Part shown: in pieces, positions 35,799-44,290 of the stretch
How the letters are laid out: the number at the start of each line of letters is the position of its first letter
Position numbering within the stretch: the first letter of the stretch is position 1
Source: CAWAPS01 sp963783945
GTDB lineage: Bacteria > Actinomycetota > Acidimicrobiia > Acidimicrobiales > Palsa-688
Direction of reading: 5' to 3'
DNA length: 64,000 nucleotides
NCBI GenBank assembly: GCA_963783945.1
Contig: CAWAPS010000002.1
Span: forward strand, 620,001 to 684,000
Notes under the pieces: model-generated
What the model was told of the DNA's origin: nothing
Databases searched by the model: none
The model's input: the letters and a program-made list of their open reading frames with translations, nothing else
Program-made: the position numbers and the translations under genes

Positions 35799-35812
35799 AG
35801 GACCTTGGGCCC
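35799..35812. promoter_or_regulatory. DevR box AGGACCTTGGGCCC
   Basis: Third of three, 58 bp before the DUF1918 start; halves AGGACCT and GGGCCCA. Confidence 0.6.
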
Positions 35813-35869
35813 TACCGGTTCCAGATCATGAGCGCCACCATCATTACGAATACGAGAGAGGAGGCCAGA

Positions 35870-36070
35870 GTGCAGGCGAAGGTCGGAGAACGTATATTGA
35901 TCCACGCCCATCACATCGGCGAACCTGACCGGGATTGCGAGATTCTCGAGGTACGGGGACCCGAAGGACAGCCGCCGTACGTGGTGCGCTGGGAAGAGGA
36001 TGGCCACGAGGCTCTGTTCTTTCCCGGGGCTGACGCGTCGGTTGCGCCATACGATCACTCGGGCAAGTGA
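35870..36070 (+). CDS. DUF1918 small protein (Rv0569-like)
   Basis: GTG 35870 follows AGAGGAGG at good distance and gives a 66-residue protein starting MQAKVGERILIHAHHIG, the usual start for this family. RDCEILEVRGPEGQPPYVVR and GHEALFFPGADA follow. DUF1918 is an SH3-like barrel fold. M. tuberculosis Rv0569 of this family is a DosR-regulon member. An in-frame ATG at 35828 would add 14 atypical residues. Function unknown. Confidence 0.85.
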   Translation: MQAKVGERILIHAHHIGEPDRDCEILEVRGPEGQPPYVVRWEEDGHEALFFPGADASVAPYDHSGK

Positions 36071-36090
36071 ATTCGAGGAGGCACTGTGCG

Positions 36091-36342
36091 ATGCGAGTAA
36101 TTGAAGCGACGAGACGTTCAGGAGTTGCGATCGCGAGCGATCGGACGATACGAGCTGCGGCCCAGATAATGGAACTAGGTCACGGGGCAAGATCCATGAC
36201 GGCCATCGCCTTGGACCGTTTCGAGACTTGTCACCACCCGTCCTTCGCTCATCCTCAGCTTGCCCCCCATAATCCTGGCCGGGCCCCACCCCACCGAAAC
36301 ACCCCATCCCGGTCTGCCAGACACCGCCAGGAAAGGAGGTGA
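36091..36342 (+). pseudogene. CBS-domain protein, N-terminal remnant
   Basis: ATG 36091 after GAGGAGG opens MRVIEATRRSGVAIASDRTI and RAAAQIMELGHG, a typical first helix and strand of a CBS pair. The sequence then loses resemblance and ends at 36342. A functional protein would need about 130 residues with the LVGIVTDRD-type motif, which is absent. It probably decayed by frameshift. Confidence 0.6.
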
Positions 36343-36371
36343 GTCGTGTGGTGATACTGGAACGGCAAAAA

Positions 36372-36385
36372 GAGACTTTCGGCCC
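36372..36385. promoter_or_regulatory. DevR box GAGACTTTCGGCCC
   Basis: Halves GAGACTT and GGGCCGA; 37 bp before PNPOx copy 3. Confidence 0.65.
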
Positions 36386-36421
36386 TGAGCGACGACCGAC
36401 GGCGCCGAGCACAATCTGGCA

Positions 36422-36826
36422 ATGACGCCGACACTCACCCCGCTGTCGCCAGAGGAGTGCCAGCGGCTTCTCGCAACCGTGCGCGTCGGGCGGGTCGGGC
36501 TAAGCATCTTCGCACTTCCCATGGTCCTGCCGGTCAACTTCGCCGTCCTCGACGGTGACATCGTGTTCCGCACCATGGAAGGCACAAAATTCCATGCCGC
36601 CTCCACCGGCAATATCGTCGCCTTCGAGGCCGACCATTACGAGCCCTCCGGCGCTAGCGGTTGGAGCGTGGTCGTCCAAGGCGTGTCGCGGGCCATTCAT
36701 AACGAGTCCGAGCTAGACCGGATACGCCAACTGATCGTCGACCCGTGGGCGATCGATGGCAGCACCGACCGAGCCGTTCGTATAACCAACTCCCTCATTA
36801 GCGGACGACGATTTGAGCGCCCCTGA
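36422..36826 (+). CDS. PNPOx-like flavin-binding protein (copy 3)
   Basis: ATG 36422 gives a 134-residue protein with LLATVRVGRVGLSIFALPMV, LPVNFAVLDGDIVFRTMEGT, FEADHYEPSGASGWSVVVQG and LISGRRF. Same family as the other four copies. The strong DevR box ends 36 bp upstream of the start, a distance normal for an activator site. Confidence 0.86.
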   Translation: MTPTLTPLSPEECQRLLATVRVGRVGLSIFALPMVLPVNFAVLDGDIVFRTMEGTKFHAASTGNIVAFEADHYEPSGASGWSVVVQGVSRAIHNESELDRIRQLIVDPWAIDGSTDRAVRITNSLISGRRFERP

Positions 36827-36845
36827 ATTCGTCGGTCCGTCGAGA

Positions 36846-37134
36846 CGTATCCGGTTGGTCGTGTTTGGACCGAGCGGCCAGCGGTCGCCATTCTGGCCCG
36901 GCTTCGCCGGTCGGGTGCCCCAGGGCGTTGACCCACTTGACGCCCGCACCGCTCATCTGCGCCGGGGTCACCACCTACAAGGCCGTGAAAGTATCGGGAG
37001 CCCGCTCGTCAGACCTGGTAGCCGTGTTTGGGATCGGCGGCCTGGGCCACCTTTCCATGCAATACGCCTACATCGCCGGAGCGACCTTCGCCGCCGTGGA
37101 CGTCCTCGACACCAAGCTCGATATGGCGAAGTAG
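36846..37134 (+). pseudogene. Zinc-type alcohol dehydrogenase, internal fragment
   Basis: The frame reads VPQGVDPLDA, then after one extra C near 36945 the next frame gives APLICAGVTTYKAVKVSGA, LVAVFGIGGLGHLSMQYAYI and GATFAAVDVLDTKLDMAK. This is the start of the cofactor domain of AdhA-type dehydrogenases. Both the catalytic N-terminus and the end are missing. It is a deletion remnant between PNPOx copy 3 and a Usp gene. Confidence 0.85.
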
Positions 37135-37151
37135 GCGCCTTGGTGGTCTTT

Positions 37152-37165
37152 GGGACTTATGCCTC
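37152..37165. promoter_or_regulatory. DevR half-box GGGACTTATGCCTC
   Basis: One perfect half (GGGACTT) with a poor second half, 63 bp before the tandem Usp gene. Confidence 0.4.
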
Positions 37166-37227
37166 TGTTCGCCCCCTGCTCGATGCAAGAGGATTGTGTG
37201 TATCGTCGCGAGAGAGGGTGACCGTCG

Positions 37228-38142
37228 ATGCTCGCAGATGCGACCCAAACTCCTGATTCGTCCATATTGGTCGTAGTGGATGATGCCAGTTCGGCCGAAC
37301 CTGTATTGGACTGGTCGCTACATCAAGCGGGTCGTCGTGACGGTCGCGTCAAGGTCTTGTACGTCCCGGCTTTCGCGCATGCCGACGACGGTTGGATCGT
37401 CGACCCAGAGACAGTTGAGCTTGGTCGGAAGGAGCTGTCTGCGACTTTGGACCGTCTCGGAGCACGGTATCGGACCAGCCTGGATATCGAGGTCCTTGGC
37501 GACTCCACGGTCGAAGCGGTTCGTGACAGGGCGGTGAGTGACTGTCATGACCTCGTCATGGTCGGCCCACATACGACCAACACCCTTGTGAGGTTGATCT
37601 TCGGGTCGAACCGATCCGGTGTCGATGCCGGGCCAGAGCTGGCAGTGGCGGTGGTTCCTCGCAGCGCATGGTCAACGGCTCGTCCGGCTTCAACGCCCTC
37701 CAGGCTTACGGTGGGTTTCCATGGCAGTGACCCGGCTGTCGCCGCGCTTGCCTGGGCTGTGGCAGAGGCCAACCGACGGGGGGGAGTCATTTGCGCGGTG
37801 ATGGCCTGGTGTGAGGGCGATTACGGGGGCCTAGGCGGACCGGTGAGCATCGCCGCCGACCCGTCGTATCGGGTGGGTCAATTGGCGCGTCAGCTGGCCG
37901 CCGATTCGCTCTCCAGCTGCGGTGTGCCGAGCGATCGAGTCATCGCAATCGTCCGGCGAGGGATGCCAGCTCCCACCTTGAGACGAGAGACGCCGGGATC
38001 GGATCTGCTCGTCATTGGTGCTGGCCAGTCGACGGTGCTCGGGTATCGAACGCTGGGCGCCATCACTTTGGCTTGCCTGGCCCGAAGCCCGCTTCCGGTC
38101 GTCGTCGTTCCCAGTCACGCCGCCGGTATCTCTGGAGCTTAA
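37228..38142 (+). CDS. Universal stress protein, two UspA domains
   Basis: A 304-residue protein. Domain 1 starts SSILVVVDDASSAEPVLDWS and ends GPHTTNTLVRLIFGSN, RSGVDAGPELAVAVVP; domain 2 starts RLTVGFHGSDPAVAALAWAV and ends DLLVIGAGQSTVLGYRTLGA, SPLPVVVVP. The tandem form resembles M. tuberculosis Rv2005c and relatives. The ATP-site glycines of both domains are only partly conserved. It lies next to the GH65 gene, as Rv2005c lies next to Rv2006. Confidence 0.85.
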   Translation: MLADATQTPDSSILVVVDDASSAEPVLDWSLHQAGRRDGRVKVLYVPAFAHADDGWIVDPETVELGRKELSATLDRLGARYRTSLDIEVLGDSTVEAVRDRAVSDCHDLVMVGPHTTNTLVRLIFGSNRSGVDAGPELAVAVVPRSAWSTARPASTPSRLTVGFHGSDPAVAALAWAVAEANRRGGVICAVMAWCEGDYGGLGGPVSIAADPSYRVGQLARQLAADSLSSCGVPSDRVIAIVRRGMPAPTLRRETPGSDLLVIGAGQSTVLGYRTLGAITLACLARSPLPVVVVPSHAAGISGA

Positions 38143-38222
38143 CCCGGACATTCGAAGCGTCAACTGCTCACGCAGAGAGTATCAGATGAATACGATGTGC
38201 GCTTGAGTTCGGGAGGGCCCAG

Positions 38223-39737
38223 TTGATAGCAGAGGTCGACGAGTGGTTGTGGGACTATCACGGTGAAGATCTCCTCGCGGAGGGGCAGCGGGAGGCGCTT
38301 TGCACCCTAGGCAACGGATATTTCGCGACGCGGGGGGCGGCCCCGGAGTCGGTTGCCGATGGGGTTCATTACCCGGCCACGTTTGTGGCGGGGGTATATA
38401 ACCGGTTGCGGGCTGAGGTGGCGGGGCGAACCGTGGAGAACGAGAGTCTGATCAATGCCCCCAACTGGCTGTGCTTCTCTGTTCGGCCTGAAGGTGGTCA
38501 ATGGTTGGGTGACGAGGGCAACGAGATCCTGTCGCACGATCAGCAGCTCGACATGTACAGGGGTGTTCTGGTGCGCCGCACCCGCTGGCGCGACCGCGAG
38601 GGGCGGATATCCCGTCTGACCCAGCGTCGTTTCGTCAGTATGCGTGATCCTCATCTGGCTGGTCTGGAGACCACCGTCGTGCCCGAGAACTGGACCGGCC
38701 TCCTTGAAATCAGCAGCGCGCTGGACGGCAGGGTAACCAACAGCGGTGTGGCTCGTTACCTCCCCCTGGGTTCGGCCCATTTGACACCGCTTGAAGAGGG
38801 AGCTGAGGGCGACCTCATGTGGCTCGAGGTGCAGACGAACCAGTCTCACGTCCGGATCGCCACGGCAGCCCAGACAAGATTCTTCCATAATGGCCAACGT
38901 GTCGAGCTGGAGCCGGCGACGAGCAGAGATGGTGGCTACGTCAGACAGAACTTCGTTGCCGACGTCGGCCAGGCGGATGAGCTCATCATCGAGAAGGTTG
39001 CTGCCCTGTTCACGTCGAGGGATATGGCTATCAGCGAGCCTCTGTGGCAGTCGCGGGCGTGGGCAAGTGTCATGGCCGGAAGCTTCGATGACCTGCTTGG
39101 CCGCCACGCCACGGCCTGGAGTGACCTGTGGGGCAGGAGCGCTATCCGCCTGGGCGCGGACCACGATGTGGCCAAGCTCACCAACCTCCACACCTTCCAC
39201 ATACTGCAGACGGTGTCGGAGAACTCGATAGGGCTCGACGTGGGGATTCCCGCCCGCGGCTTGCATGGCGAAGCCTATCGCGGCCACGTGTTTTGGGACG
39301 AGTTGTTTGTGTTTCCGTTCCTCACTCTGCGCTTTCCCGAGTTGGCCCGGTCCCTCCTGCTCTACCGCTACCGTCGCCTCGACCAGGCCAGACGGGCCGC
39401 CACGGCAGCCGGCCATGCCGGGGCGATGTACCCGTGGCAAAGCGGCAGCGACGGGCGGGAGGAGACGCAGACAATGCACCTCAATCCCCGCTCGGGCCGG
39501 TGGCTAAAGGATCCGTCCCATCTGCAACGTCACGTCAACGCCGCCATCGTCGCCTGCATCTGGCATTACTACCAAGCCACAGCGCTCAGCTCCACCCTCG
39601 ACGGCGTTCGCGCGGGCCAGCTGGCCATGCGAAACCGATCTAGCACCGAGGCATACGAACGATTCCGACCACGTACGGGCCCCGGCGCCGCGCCAACCGC
39701 AGCGCCATATGCAACAGTCGGTTCGTGCCAAACGTAG
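38223..39737 (+). pseudogene. Glycoside hydrolase family 65 protein, C-terminally truncated
   Basis: About 470 residues match GH65 (trehalose/kojibiose phosphorylase type): GQREALCTLGNGYFATRGAA, NAPNWLCFSVRPEGG, RGLHGEAYRGHVFWDELFVF, YPWQSGSDGREETQ. The match fades after 39610 into an Arg/Ala/Pro-rich tail that runs antisense over a Usp remnant. GH65 enzymes have about 750-790 residues and their catalytic Glu lies beyond this point. The product would be inactive. In M. tuberculosis a GH65 domain is part of Rv2006 (otsB1), beside Rv2004c and Rv2005c. Confidence 0.82.
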
Positions 39738-39857
39738 AGGCACTCTAATAGACGAGTGACGAACCCGTGCTTCGCCGATTGCCCACGCGAGCGCCGCGGC
39801 CGCATTCGGCGAACCGTCCATTCCGACCAGAATCTTCTTACCGCTTACCACTGACAT
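39640..39857 (-). pseudogene. Universal stress protein, N-terminal remnant
   Basis: ATG 39857 opens KKILVGMDGSPNAAAALAWA and IGEARVRHSS. After a frameshift near 39765 the match goes on as LECLYVWHEPTVAYGAAVGA, then is cut by the end of the GH65 frame. Together with the truncated GH65 gene this marks a deletion junction that joined two 3'-truncated genes tail to tail. Confidence 0.8.
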
Positions 39858-39897
39858 GGCCGCTGATCTCCTTGATGTATGTCTGTGGTTGGTGGGC

Positions 39898-40665
39898 TTA
39901 GCCCCGGTAGTTGCCGTGTACGTGTACCGGTCCTGGTGTCGGTGTTCGCGCCGACAGGCGGTTGACAACCTCCGTGACACCAGGTACCTGACGGACGGCG
40001 GCCATCAGGACGTTCACGTCGGCTTGATAGCGAGCAGAACCTTCTAGGATAACGACACCGTCGCGAACGATGGCATGAGCATCGTGATCGGGAGGTGTCC
40101 ACAATGGATCCGCCAGGATTCGTTCGACTCCCTTCCGAATCTCGGGGTCGGGCCGGTCGAAAAGCCCGAGGACATCGCTACGCGATATCATCCCCACCAG
40201 CCTGCCGTCGTTGTCCACTACCGGTAAGGTACGAACGTCTCGACGCAGCATACGCCGGGTCACGATTGCGACCGGCTCGTCGGGCCGGCACGTGATTACC
40301 TCACTCGTCATGATCTCCCCCGCCGTCAAGCCTTCGGCTCGAGCGGCCCAATGATGCCGGTGCTCCGTGCACTCCTGCTCAATAAGCTGTGACAGATGGT
40401 GGCTACGCACCGTGGGATAGCCCTCCCGGCTGATGAGATCCGCTTCACTGACCACGCCGATGAGGTTCTCACCTAAATCGACCACAGGTACACAGCGGAT
40501 ATTGCGTTCCAGGAAAACATGAGCAATGTCCTTGACAGTGGCGGCTGGTTCGACGTTGACGGGGTCGCGAGTCATGAGGTCGCGGACCAGTAACGGTACG
40601 CTCGGGACGGGTGCTCGCTGATCTGTTGCTATATTCAGAGGCACGCCATTGCCTTCGGTATTCAT
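39898..40665 (-). CDS. CBS-pair plus BON domain protein
   Basis: A 255-residue protein from ATG 40665 with AGGAGG upstream. CBS 1: VRDLMTRDPVNVEPAATVKD ... LIGVVSEADLISREG; CBS 2: AGEIMTSEVITCRPDEPVAI ... LVGMISRSDVLGLF. A BON domain (HAIVRDGVVILEGSARYQAD, VPGVTEVVNRL) closes the protein. CBS pairs sense adenine nucleotides; similar proteins (Hrp1) belong to the DosR regulon. It follows PNPOx copy 4 by 86 bp and is probably in its operon. Confidence 0.9.
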   Translation of the reverse strand: MNTEGNGVPLNIATDQRAPVPSVPLLVRDLMTRDPVNVEPAATVKDIAHVFLERNIRCVPVVDLGENLIGVVSEADLISREGYPTVRSHHLSQLIEQECTEHRHHWAARAEGLTAGEIMTSEVITCRPDEPVAIVTRRMLRRDVRTLPVVDNDGRLVGMISRSDVLGLFDRPDPEIRKGVERILADPLWTPPDHDAHAIVRDGVVILEGSARYQADVNVLMAAVRQVPGVTEVVNRLSARTPTPGPVHVHGNYRG

Positions 40666-40750
40666 GTTTCCTCCTTTCGGTATCTTTGGTTAACTCCAGA
40701 CCCTGGAGACCATCCGCCGGAGCGGTATCGGCACAACCTCGATCCGGGCA

Positions 40751-41188
40751 TCACACACGGCCAAGCCAGTCGGCGTCCGACACTCTCCGACCGCTGATAG
40801 TCTCGGCCCGCACTCGTACCAAAAGCCTCTTGTGCCCGGCCCAAGGTTGCGGATTCGGGTGGTCCTCGAGACTGTCATGCTTCTCCTCGGGGTACGGCTC
40901 TACGCTATCCACCACGCCGTGGACGATCACGCTCCAACCGGCGTGGGCAGGGAGGTCAATGCTGTCCACTTCGAACGCCAGCCGACCGGCAAGCATGCCA
41001 GAGACCTTGCGGCCGACGTTCGTAGCAAAGACAATAAGGTCGCCGTCAAGAATGTAGTTCACCGGGAACACATCGACGTCGTCCCCGACCACTACGGCGA
41101 TCCTACCGATCGTCTCGGTGCGCAGGAGGTCTAGACACCGGTCCACCGGGACGATCTCCGTCCCACCCACAAGGTCAAGCGACCGCAC
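40751..41188 (-). CDS. PNPOx-like flavin-binding protein (copy 4)
   Basis: GTG 41188 is eight bases behind GGAGG; the in-frame GTG 41197 would overlap the ribosome site, so 41188 is preferred. The protein shows LRTETIGRIAVVVGDDVDVF, PVNYILDGDLIVFATNVG, FEVDSIDLPAHAGWSVIVHG and TISGRRV. Same family as the other copies, slightly longer before the last strand. DevR box about 100 bp upstream. Confidence 0.86.
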   Translation of the reverse strand: MRSLDLVGGTEIVPVDRCLDLLRTETIGRIAVVVGDDVDVFPVNYILDGDLIVFATNVGRKVSGMLAGRLAFEVDSIDLPAHAGWSVIVHGVVDSVEPYPEEKHDSLEDHPNPQPWAGHKRLLVRVRAETISGRRVSDADWLGRV

Positions 41189-41288
41189 TTTCGACACCTC
41201 CTATGGAGATTGTCCGTAACCCCTCTGTCCGGGCTATCAGACTCGTACCTCATGAGACAATCTGATCTCATTGGGCGACCCGCTAACA

Positions 41289-41302
41289 GAGTCAAAGGTC
41301 CC
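41289..41302. promoter_or_regulatory. DevR box GAGTCAAAGGTCCC
   Basis: Halves GAGTCAA and GGGACCT; about 100 bp before PNPOx copy 4 and the CBS-BON gene. Confidence 0.55.
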
Positions 41303-41354
41303 GAATCCAGGGTTCGGCTCCAGTACGTCGCCACTGGACCCCTCGCACCTCAGA

Positions 41355-41573
41355 TCAGCGCGACAAGGTAAAGGCGGAGGCGCATCGCGACGGGTGCAGA
41401 CTCCAGCCGACGATTAGCGTACGCGCCTGCCGGCAGGCCTCGCTCACCGATGCCCCACCACAGTAGGCTAAGAGTGCAGCTGCGGCGGCCGCCTTGCCGG
41501 CATCAGGATCCTCTGGCAGTAGGTGTTCAGCCCAGTCCTCAACCATGTGGACCAGCAATTCCTCGTTGGTCAC
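41355..41573 (-). CDS. Small acidic-to-hydrophobic protein, 72 aa
   Basis: GTG 41573 with GAGGTGATAG upstream gives a protein starting TNEELLVHMVEDWAEHLLPE, then an Ala-rich helix (KAAAAAALLAYCGGASVSEA) and CRQARTLIVGW. Amphipathic helices and codon use look genuine. No known domain. It is divergent from hsp20 over a perfect 20-bp DevR palindrome, so it is probably a regulon member. Confidence 0.6.
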   Translation of the reverse strand: MTNEELLVHMVEDWAEHLLPEDPDAGKAAAAAALLAYCGGASVSEACRQARTLIVGWSLHPSRCASAFTLSR

Positions 41574-41623
41574 GATCTATCACCTCGCGCGTCGACGCTA
41601 CGCGAGTGGTGATTCGTTCGATA

Positions 41624-41637
41624 GGGCCGTACGGCCC
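41624..41637. promoter_or_regulatory. DevR box GGGCCGTACGGCCC (perfect palindrome)
   Basis: The 20 bases at 41621-41640 (ATAGGGCCGTACGGCCCTAT) are a perfect palindrome between the small gene and hsp20. It is the most symmetrical site in the window. Confidence 0.75.
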
Positions 41638-41647
41638 TATCTCGAAG

Positions 41648-41661
41648 GGGTCTTAGGGCTC
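41648..41661. promoter_or_regulatory. DevR box GGGTCTTAGGGCTC
   Basis: A second box 24 bp from the first, on the hsp20 side; halves GGGTCTT and GAGCCCT. Paired sites are common at DosR targets. Confidence 0.55.
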
Positions 41662-41730
41662 TAGATAATGACCTGCCTCATGGTCACACTGAGTAGTGCC
41701 AAATATGGTCCACGACAGAAAGGAGGCTCA

Positions 41731-42205
41731 ATGGTTCTGGTCAGAAAGGAAGCACAGGGGCCTATGGACCTGTTCGACCGGTTCTTTGGACCCATGGCCG
41801 GAGCAGTGGCATCGACCTGTCATGATGTGGCAGGGCCCAGTCGGTGATCTGCTCAGGGTAGATGAATACACGAAGGACGGCACTCTGGTGATCCACGCCG
41901 AGTTGGCAGGGGTTGATCCAGCACGTGACGTCGACGTGACCGTCGAACACGGAATCCTGCGTATCGCCGCCGAACGCCGTGACGAGAAGACCGTCGACGA
42001 CAAGGCCTATCGTCGGCGTGGACTGCGCCACGGTGCCTTCAGGCGTGAGCTTGTCTTGCCGGAAGGTGCGACAGCGGACGACGTTAAGGCCGCCTACAAA
42101 GACGGCATCCTAGAGATCAGGGTGACCGTCCCCCCCAGGCGGGCAAACCCGAAGCCCCACCTGCAACGAAAATCCCCGTCACCACCGCGTAACAGGGGAC
42201 ATTAG
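41731..42205 (+). pseudogene. Hsp20/alpha-crystallin chaperone, frameshifted near its start
   Basis: ATG 41731 has AGGAGG six bases upstream and opens MVLVRKEAQGPMDLFDRFFG, the normal start of actinobacterial Hsp20. Within the next few codons (about 41790) the frame must shift by one base to continue as PWPEQWHRPVMMW, then DGTLVIHAELAGVDPARDVD, GILRIAAERRDEK, AFRRELVLPEGA and YKDGILEIRV. The alpha-crystallin domain is intact. Rv2031c (HspX/Acr) is the classic DosR-regulon chaperone. Two DevR boxes lie 70-107 bp upstream. A deletion or sequencing error explains the break. Confidence 0.85.
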
Positions 42206-42218
42206 GAGAGGAGCAGTC

Positions 42219-42723
42219 ATGAGTAATCCGGAGCGGCAGAACGAAGCCTTAGAAATTGATACCCGGAGCCTTTGAGGAGATCGAAGAGGACGAGTGCTGG
42301 CGGCTACTGGCCTCCCAGCCAGTCGGGCGCGTAGCAGTCATTGTCGGTCACTACCCCGCCGTGTTCCCTGTTAATCACGCGGTCGACCGACGAGGAATCG
42401 TCTTCTGGACAGGAGCTGGTACCAAGTTGTGGGCTATCCACCGCTCCAACGTGACCTTTGAGGTCGATAATTTCGACGTGGTGAACCACACCGGGTGGAG
42501 TGTCATGGTGAAAGGATCGGCTCGAGAGCTCGCGGCTGACCGCAACCCGGATCTCTTGGCGAGCGCCGAGTTAAGCGCCGCCGCTCCCTGGGCACCGGGC
42601 CGGCGCGAAAGCATCGTCAGGATCGTACCGGACGCGGTGAGCGGCCGCCGCATTCGCCGAAGCGGCCCACCGCCGATCCAGGACTCGCCCACGAACACGT
42701 TGAGCCGAGGGGCAACCGACTAG
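42219..42723 (+). pseudogene. PNPOx-like flavin-binding protein (copy 5), frameshifted near its start
   Basis: ATG 42219 follows AGGAGAGGAG and reads MSNPERQNEALEIDTRSL, then hits TGA because of an extra T near 42273. The next frame continues EEIEEDECWRLLASQPVGRV, then VFPVNHAVDRRGIVFWTGAG, GWSVMVKG and AVSGRRI. Except for the indel it is a complete member of the family; TTG 42256 could rescue translation of the barrel. It lies 13 bp after hsp20 and is probably in that operon. Confidence 0.8.
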
Positions 42724-43027
42724 CAAAGAGCGAGGTCAGGATCCGACCGATGCTGAAGAGGTGTGCGAGCGTGGGAGGAGAATAGGACTGCTGACCGGAG
42801 CCCCCCTGCTAGGGCGTTGCGATTGGTGATGTTGCTCCCCACCGCTACTGACGTCGGACGTGTCTCGAGTGGGGGACGACAGCGGACGAGGGTCGCGGTT
42901 GCATGCCGAGCGATCAAGTGTTGGGCCTCTCCGGAAATAGTGATCCACTTTGAGCCGTCGCCATCGATGCTCCGTGTAGCGCGGTGTGGGAGTGGCTAGT
43001 GCAGATGGGCCCCGGACGGTCGGAACT
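42724..43027. other. No gene seen
   Basis: No frame resembles a protein family and no DevR box was seen. It may be decayed DNA between PNPOx copy 5 and the small minus-strand gene. Confidence 0.45.
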
Positions 43028-43264
43028 CTATGGGCTCGTTTCGACAGCGATCAAGGCTCGGTGGACCTGCATGCTGGCCTCACCCAAACGGATCGCCGTT
43101 CCGTCCGAATCCCTATCGAGGGCTAACCACCACAGTGTGTCGAGGGTTTCACTAGCTTGACGCAACAGTTCGGCAACCCGGACCAACTCAGGGATCACCT
43201 CGATATTGACTGCCTCACCGCGCCAACTGACCCTCTCCTGCTCGGTCACTTGATCGTCTACCAT
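43028..43264 (-). CDS. Small helical protein, 78 aa, unknown
   Basis: ATG 43264 opens MVDDQVTEQERVSWRGEAVN. The body is helical (VIPELVRVAELLRQASETLD, TLWWLALDR, EASMQVHRALIAVE) with alternating polar and hydrophobic residues. No Shine-Dalgarno of note and no domain recognised. Plausible coding from composition and length of the open frame. Confidence 0.5.
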   Translation of the reverse strand: MVDDQVTEQERVSWRGEAVNIEVIPELVRVAELLRQASETLDTLWWLALDRDSDGTAIRLGEASMQVHRALIAVETSP

Positions 43265-43643
43265 ACAATCACGATCTCAGACGTGCCTTCCCAGCGACAG
43301 GGCAATTCGTCCCAACCTCGGTCCCGGACGGCGTCCGAGCCTCAATCCACTGGCCTGATCCTTAGATCCGCCCTCTGCAAAAACCCAGGATCCCTCCGAT
43401 GCCGGTGCCCATCGGGACGAACCGTCTGCGGCTCAGGACATCCAGTTCGGATACGCACTAAAGCCTCCCCCGGATCGGGTACGGCCGGCACCGGCTCCCG
43501 CTTGCGCAGTCTGAGCCAAGTGCGCGGGATCCGTGACCAGGATCGCACATAGCCGCGCCGTCTGCGACCCGCGGCAGGATGACGCCTGGTCGTCAGCTCG
43601 CTGTGTAACGTTGATATCTCGGGCTCCCGACTCGGGTGGAAGG
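43265..43643. other. No gene seen
   Basis: A stretch without convincing frames on either strand between two small minus-strand genes. No palindromes of the DevR type were found in it. Confidence 0.4.
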
Positions 43644-43823
43644 TCAGCCCGCTATGGAGGCTGCATCAATCGGCTCCTGATCTTCCGTTCGCGCTTGGCT
43701 CGCCGGCTCGGGTTCTGACTGACCGAATGCCTCTTCGATATCGTGGCATTGGGTCCCTTCAACGAACCGACCCTGACCAGTCTCGTATTCTTCGAAGTCG
43801 TACACGTCGTGACATTGGCTCAT
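43644..43823 (-). CDS. 59-aa acidic protein with two QCHD motifs
   Basis: ATG 43823 is preceded by a perfect GAGGAGGTG ribosome site five to six bases away. The product begins MSQCHDVYDFEEYETGQGRF and continues VEGTQCHDIEEAFGQSEPEP, then a polar tail to TGA at 43644. QCHD occurs twice, 22 residues apart, each followed by acidic residues, suggesting a metal-binding or redox pair of Cys and His. A DevR box lies about 160 bp upstream. I know no family for it. Confidence 0.65.
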   Translation of the reverse strand: MSQCHDVYDFEEYETGQGRFVEGTQCHDIEEAFGQSEPEPASQARTEDQEPIDAASIAG

Positions 43824-43980
43824 GGTTCACCTCCTCAATCAGGACTATCCTGTGCCCAGCGAGGCGGATTCGGTCAGAGCCATATGGCCCCTTGTACGTT
43901 TACGCCAACAGGTGTCGTTCCTAGTCCGCTCGGGCTGTCTGGGAGCCAGGAAGACTACGGGACTCATTAGTTGGCGAGTA

Positions 43981-43994
43981 GGGCCGAAAGTCCC
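43981..43994. promoter_or_regulatory. DevR box GGGCCGAAAGTCCC
   Basis: Halves GGGCCGA and GGGACTT (the latter identical to the mycobacterial half). The only gene it can serve is the 59-aa protein on the minus strand, unless an unseen transcript starts here. Confidence 0.65.
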
Positions 43995-44290
43995 CTTCTG
44001 CGTCGGTAAGGTCCAACTGCGAAGGTTGTGTCCGGCGAGGCGTACTTGGGCCTGCTCCGCGCAGATGACTGTCGCCCCGGAAGTGACCAGTCGTGGGGGG
44101 CACTGCTTGAACACAACAGCGGCCCAGACAGACTCGCGCCGTTCACGACCCGGCTATCGCCTCGCCGGGTTCGCAAGCCGCGAGATCACATGTGCATTGC
44201 CCGGCGACCTCGTCGGGACGGAGCAGGTTCCCGCCGGGATATGGCCCTCACTCGCTCGTCGAGGCGGGACGCCGCTTGCTGGCGCTGGCG
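43995..44290. other. No gene seen
   Basis: Between the DevR box at 43981 and the end of the alcohol dehydrogenase gene no convincing coding frame exists on either strand. Confidence 0.4.
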
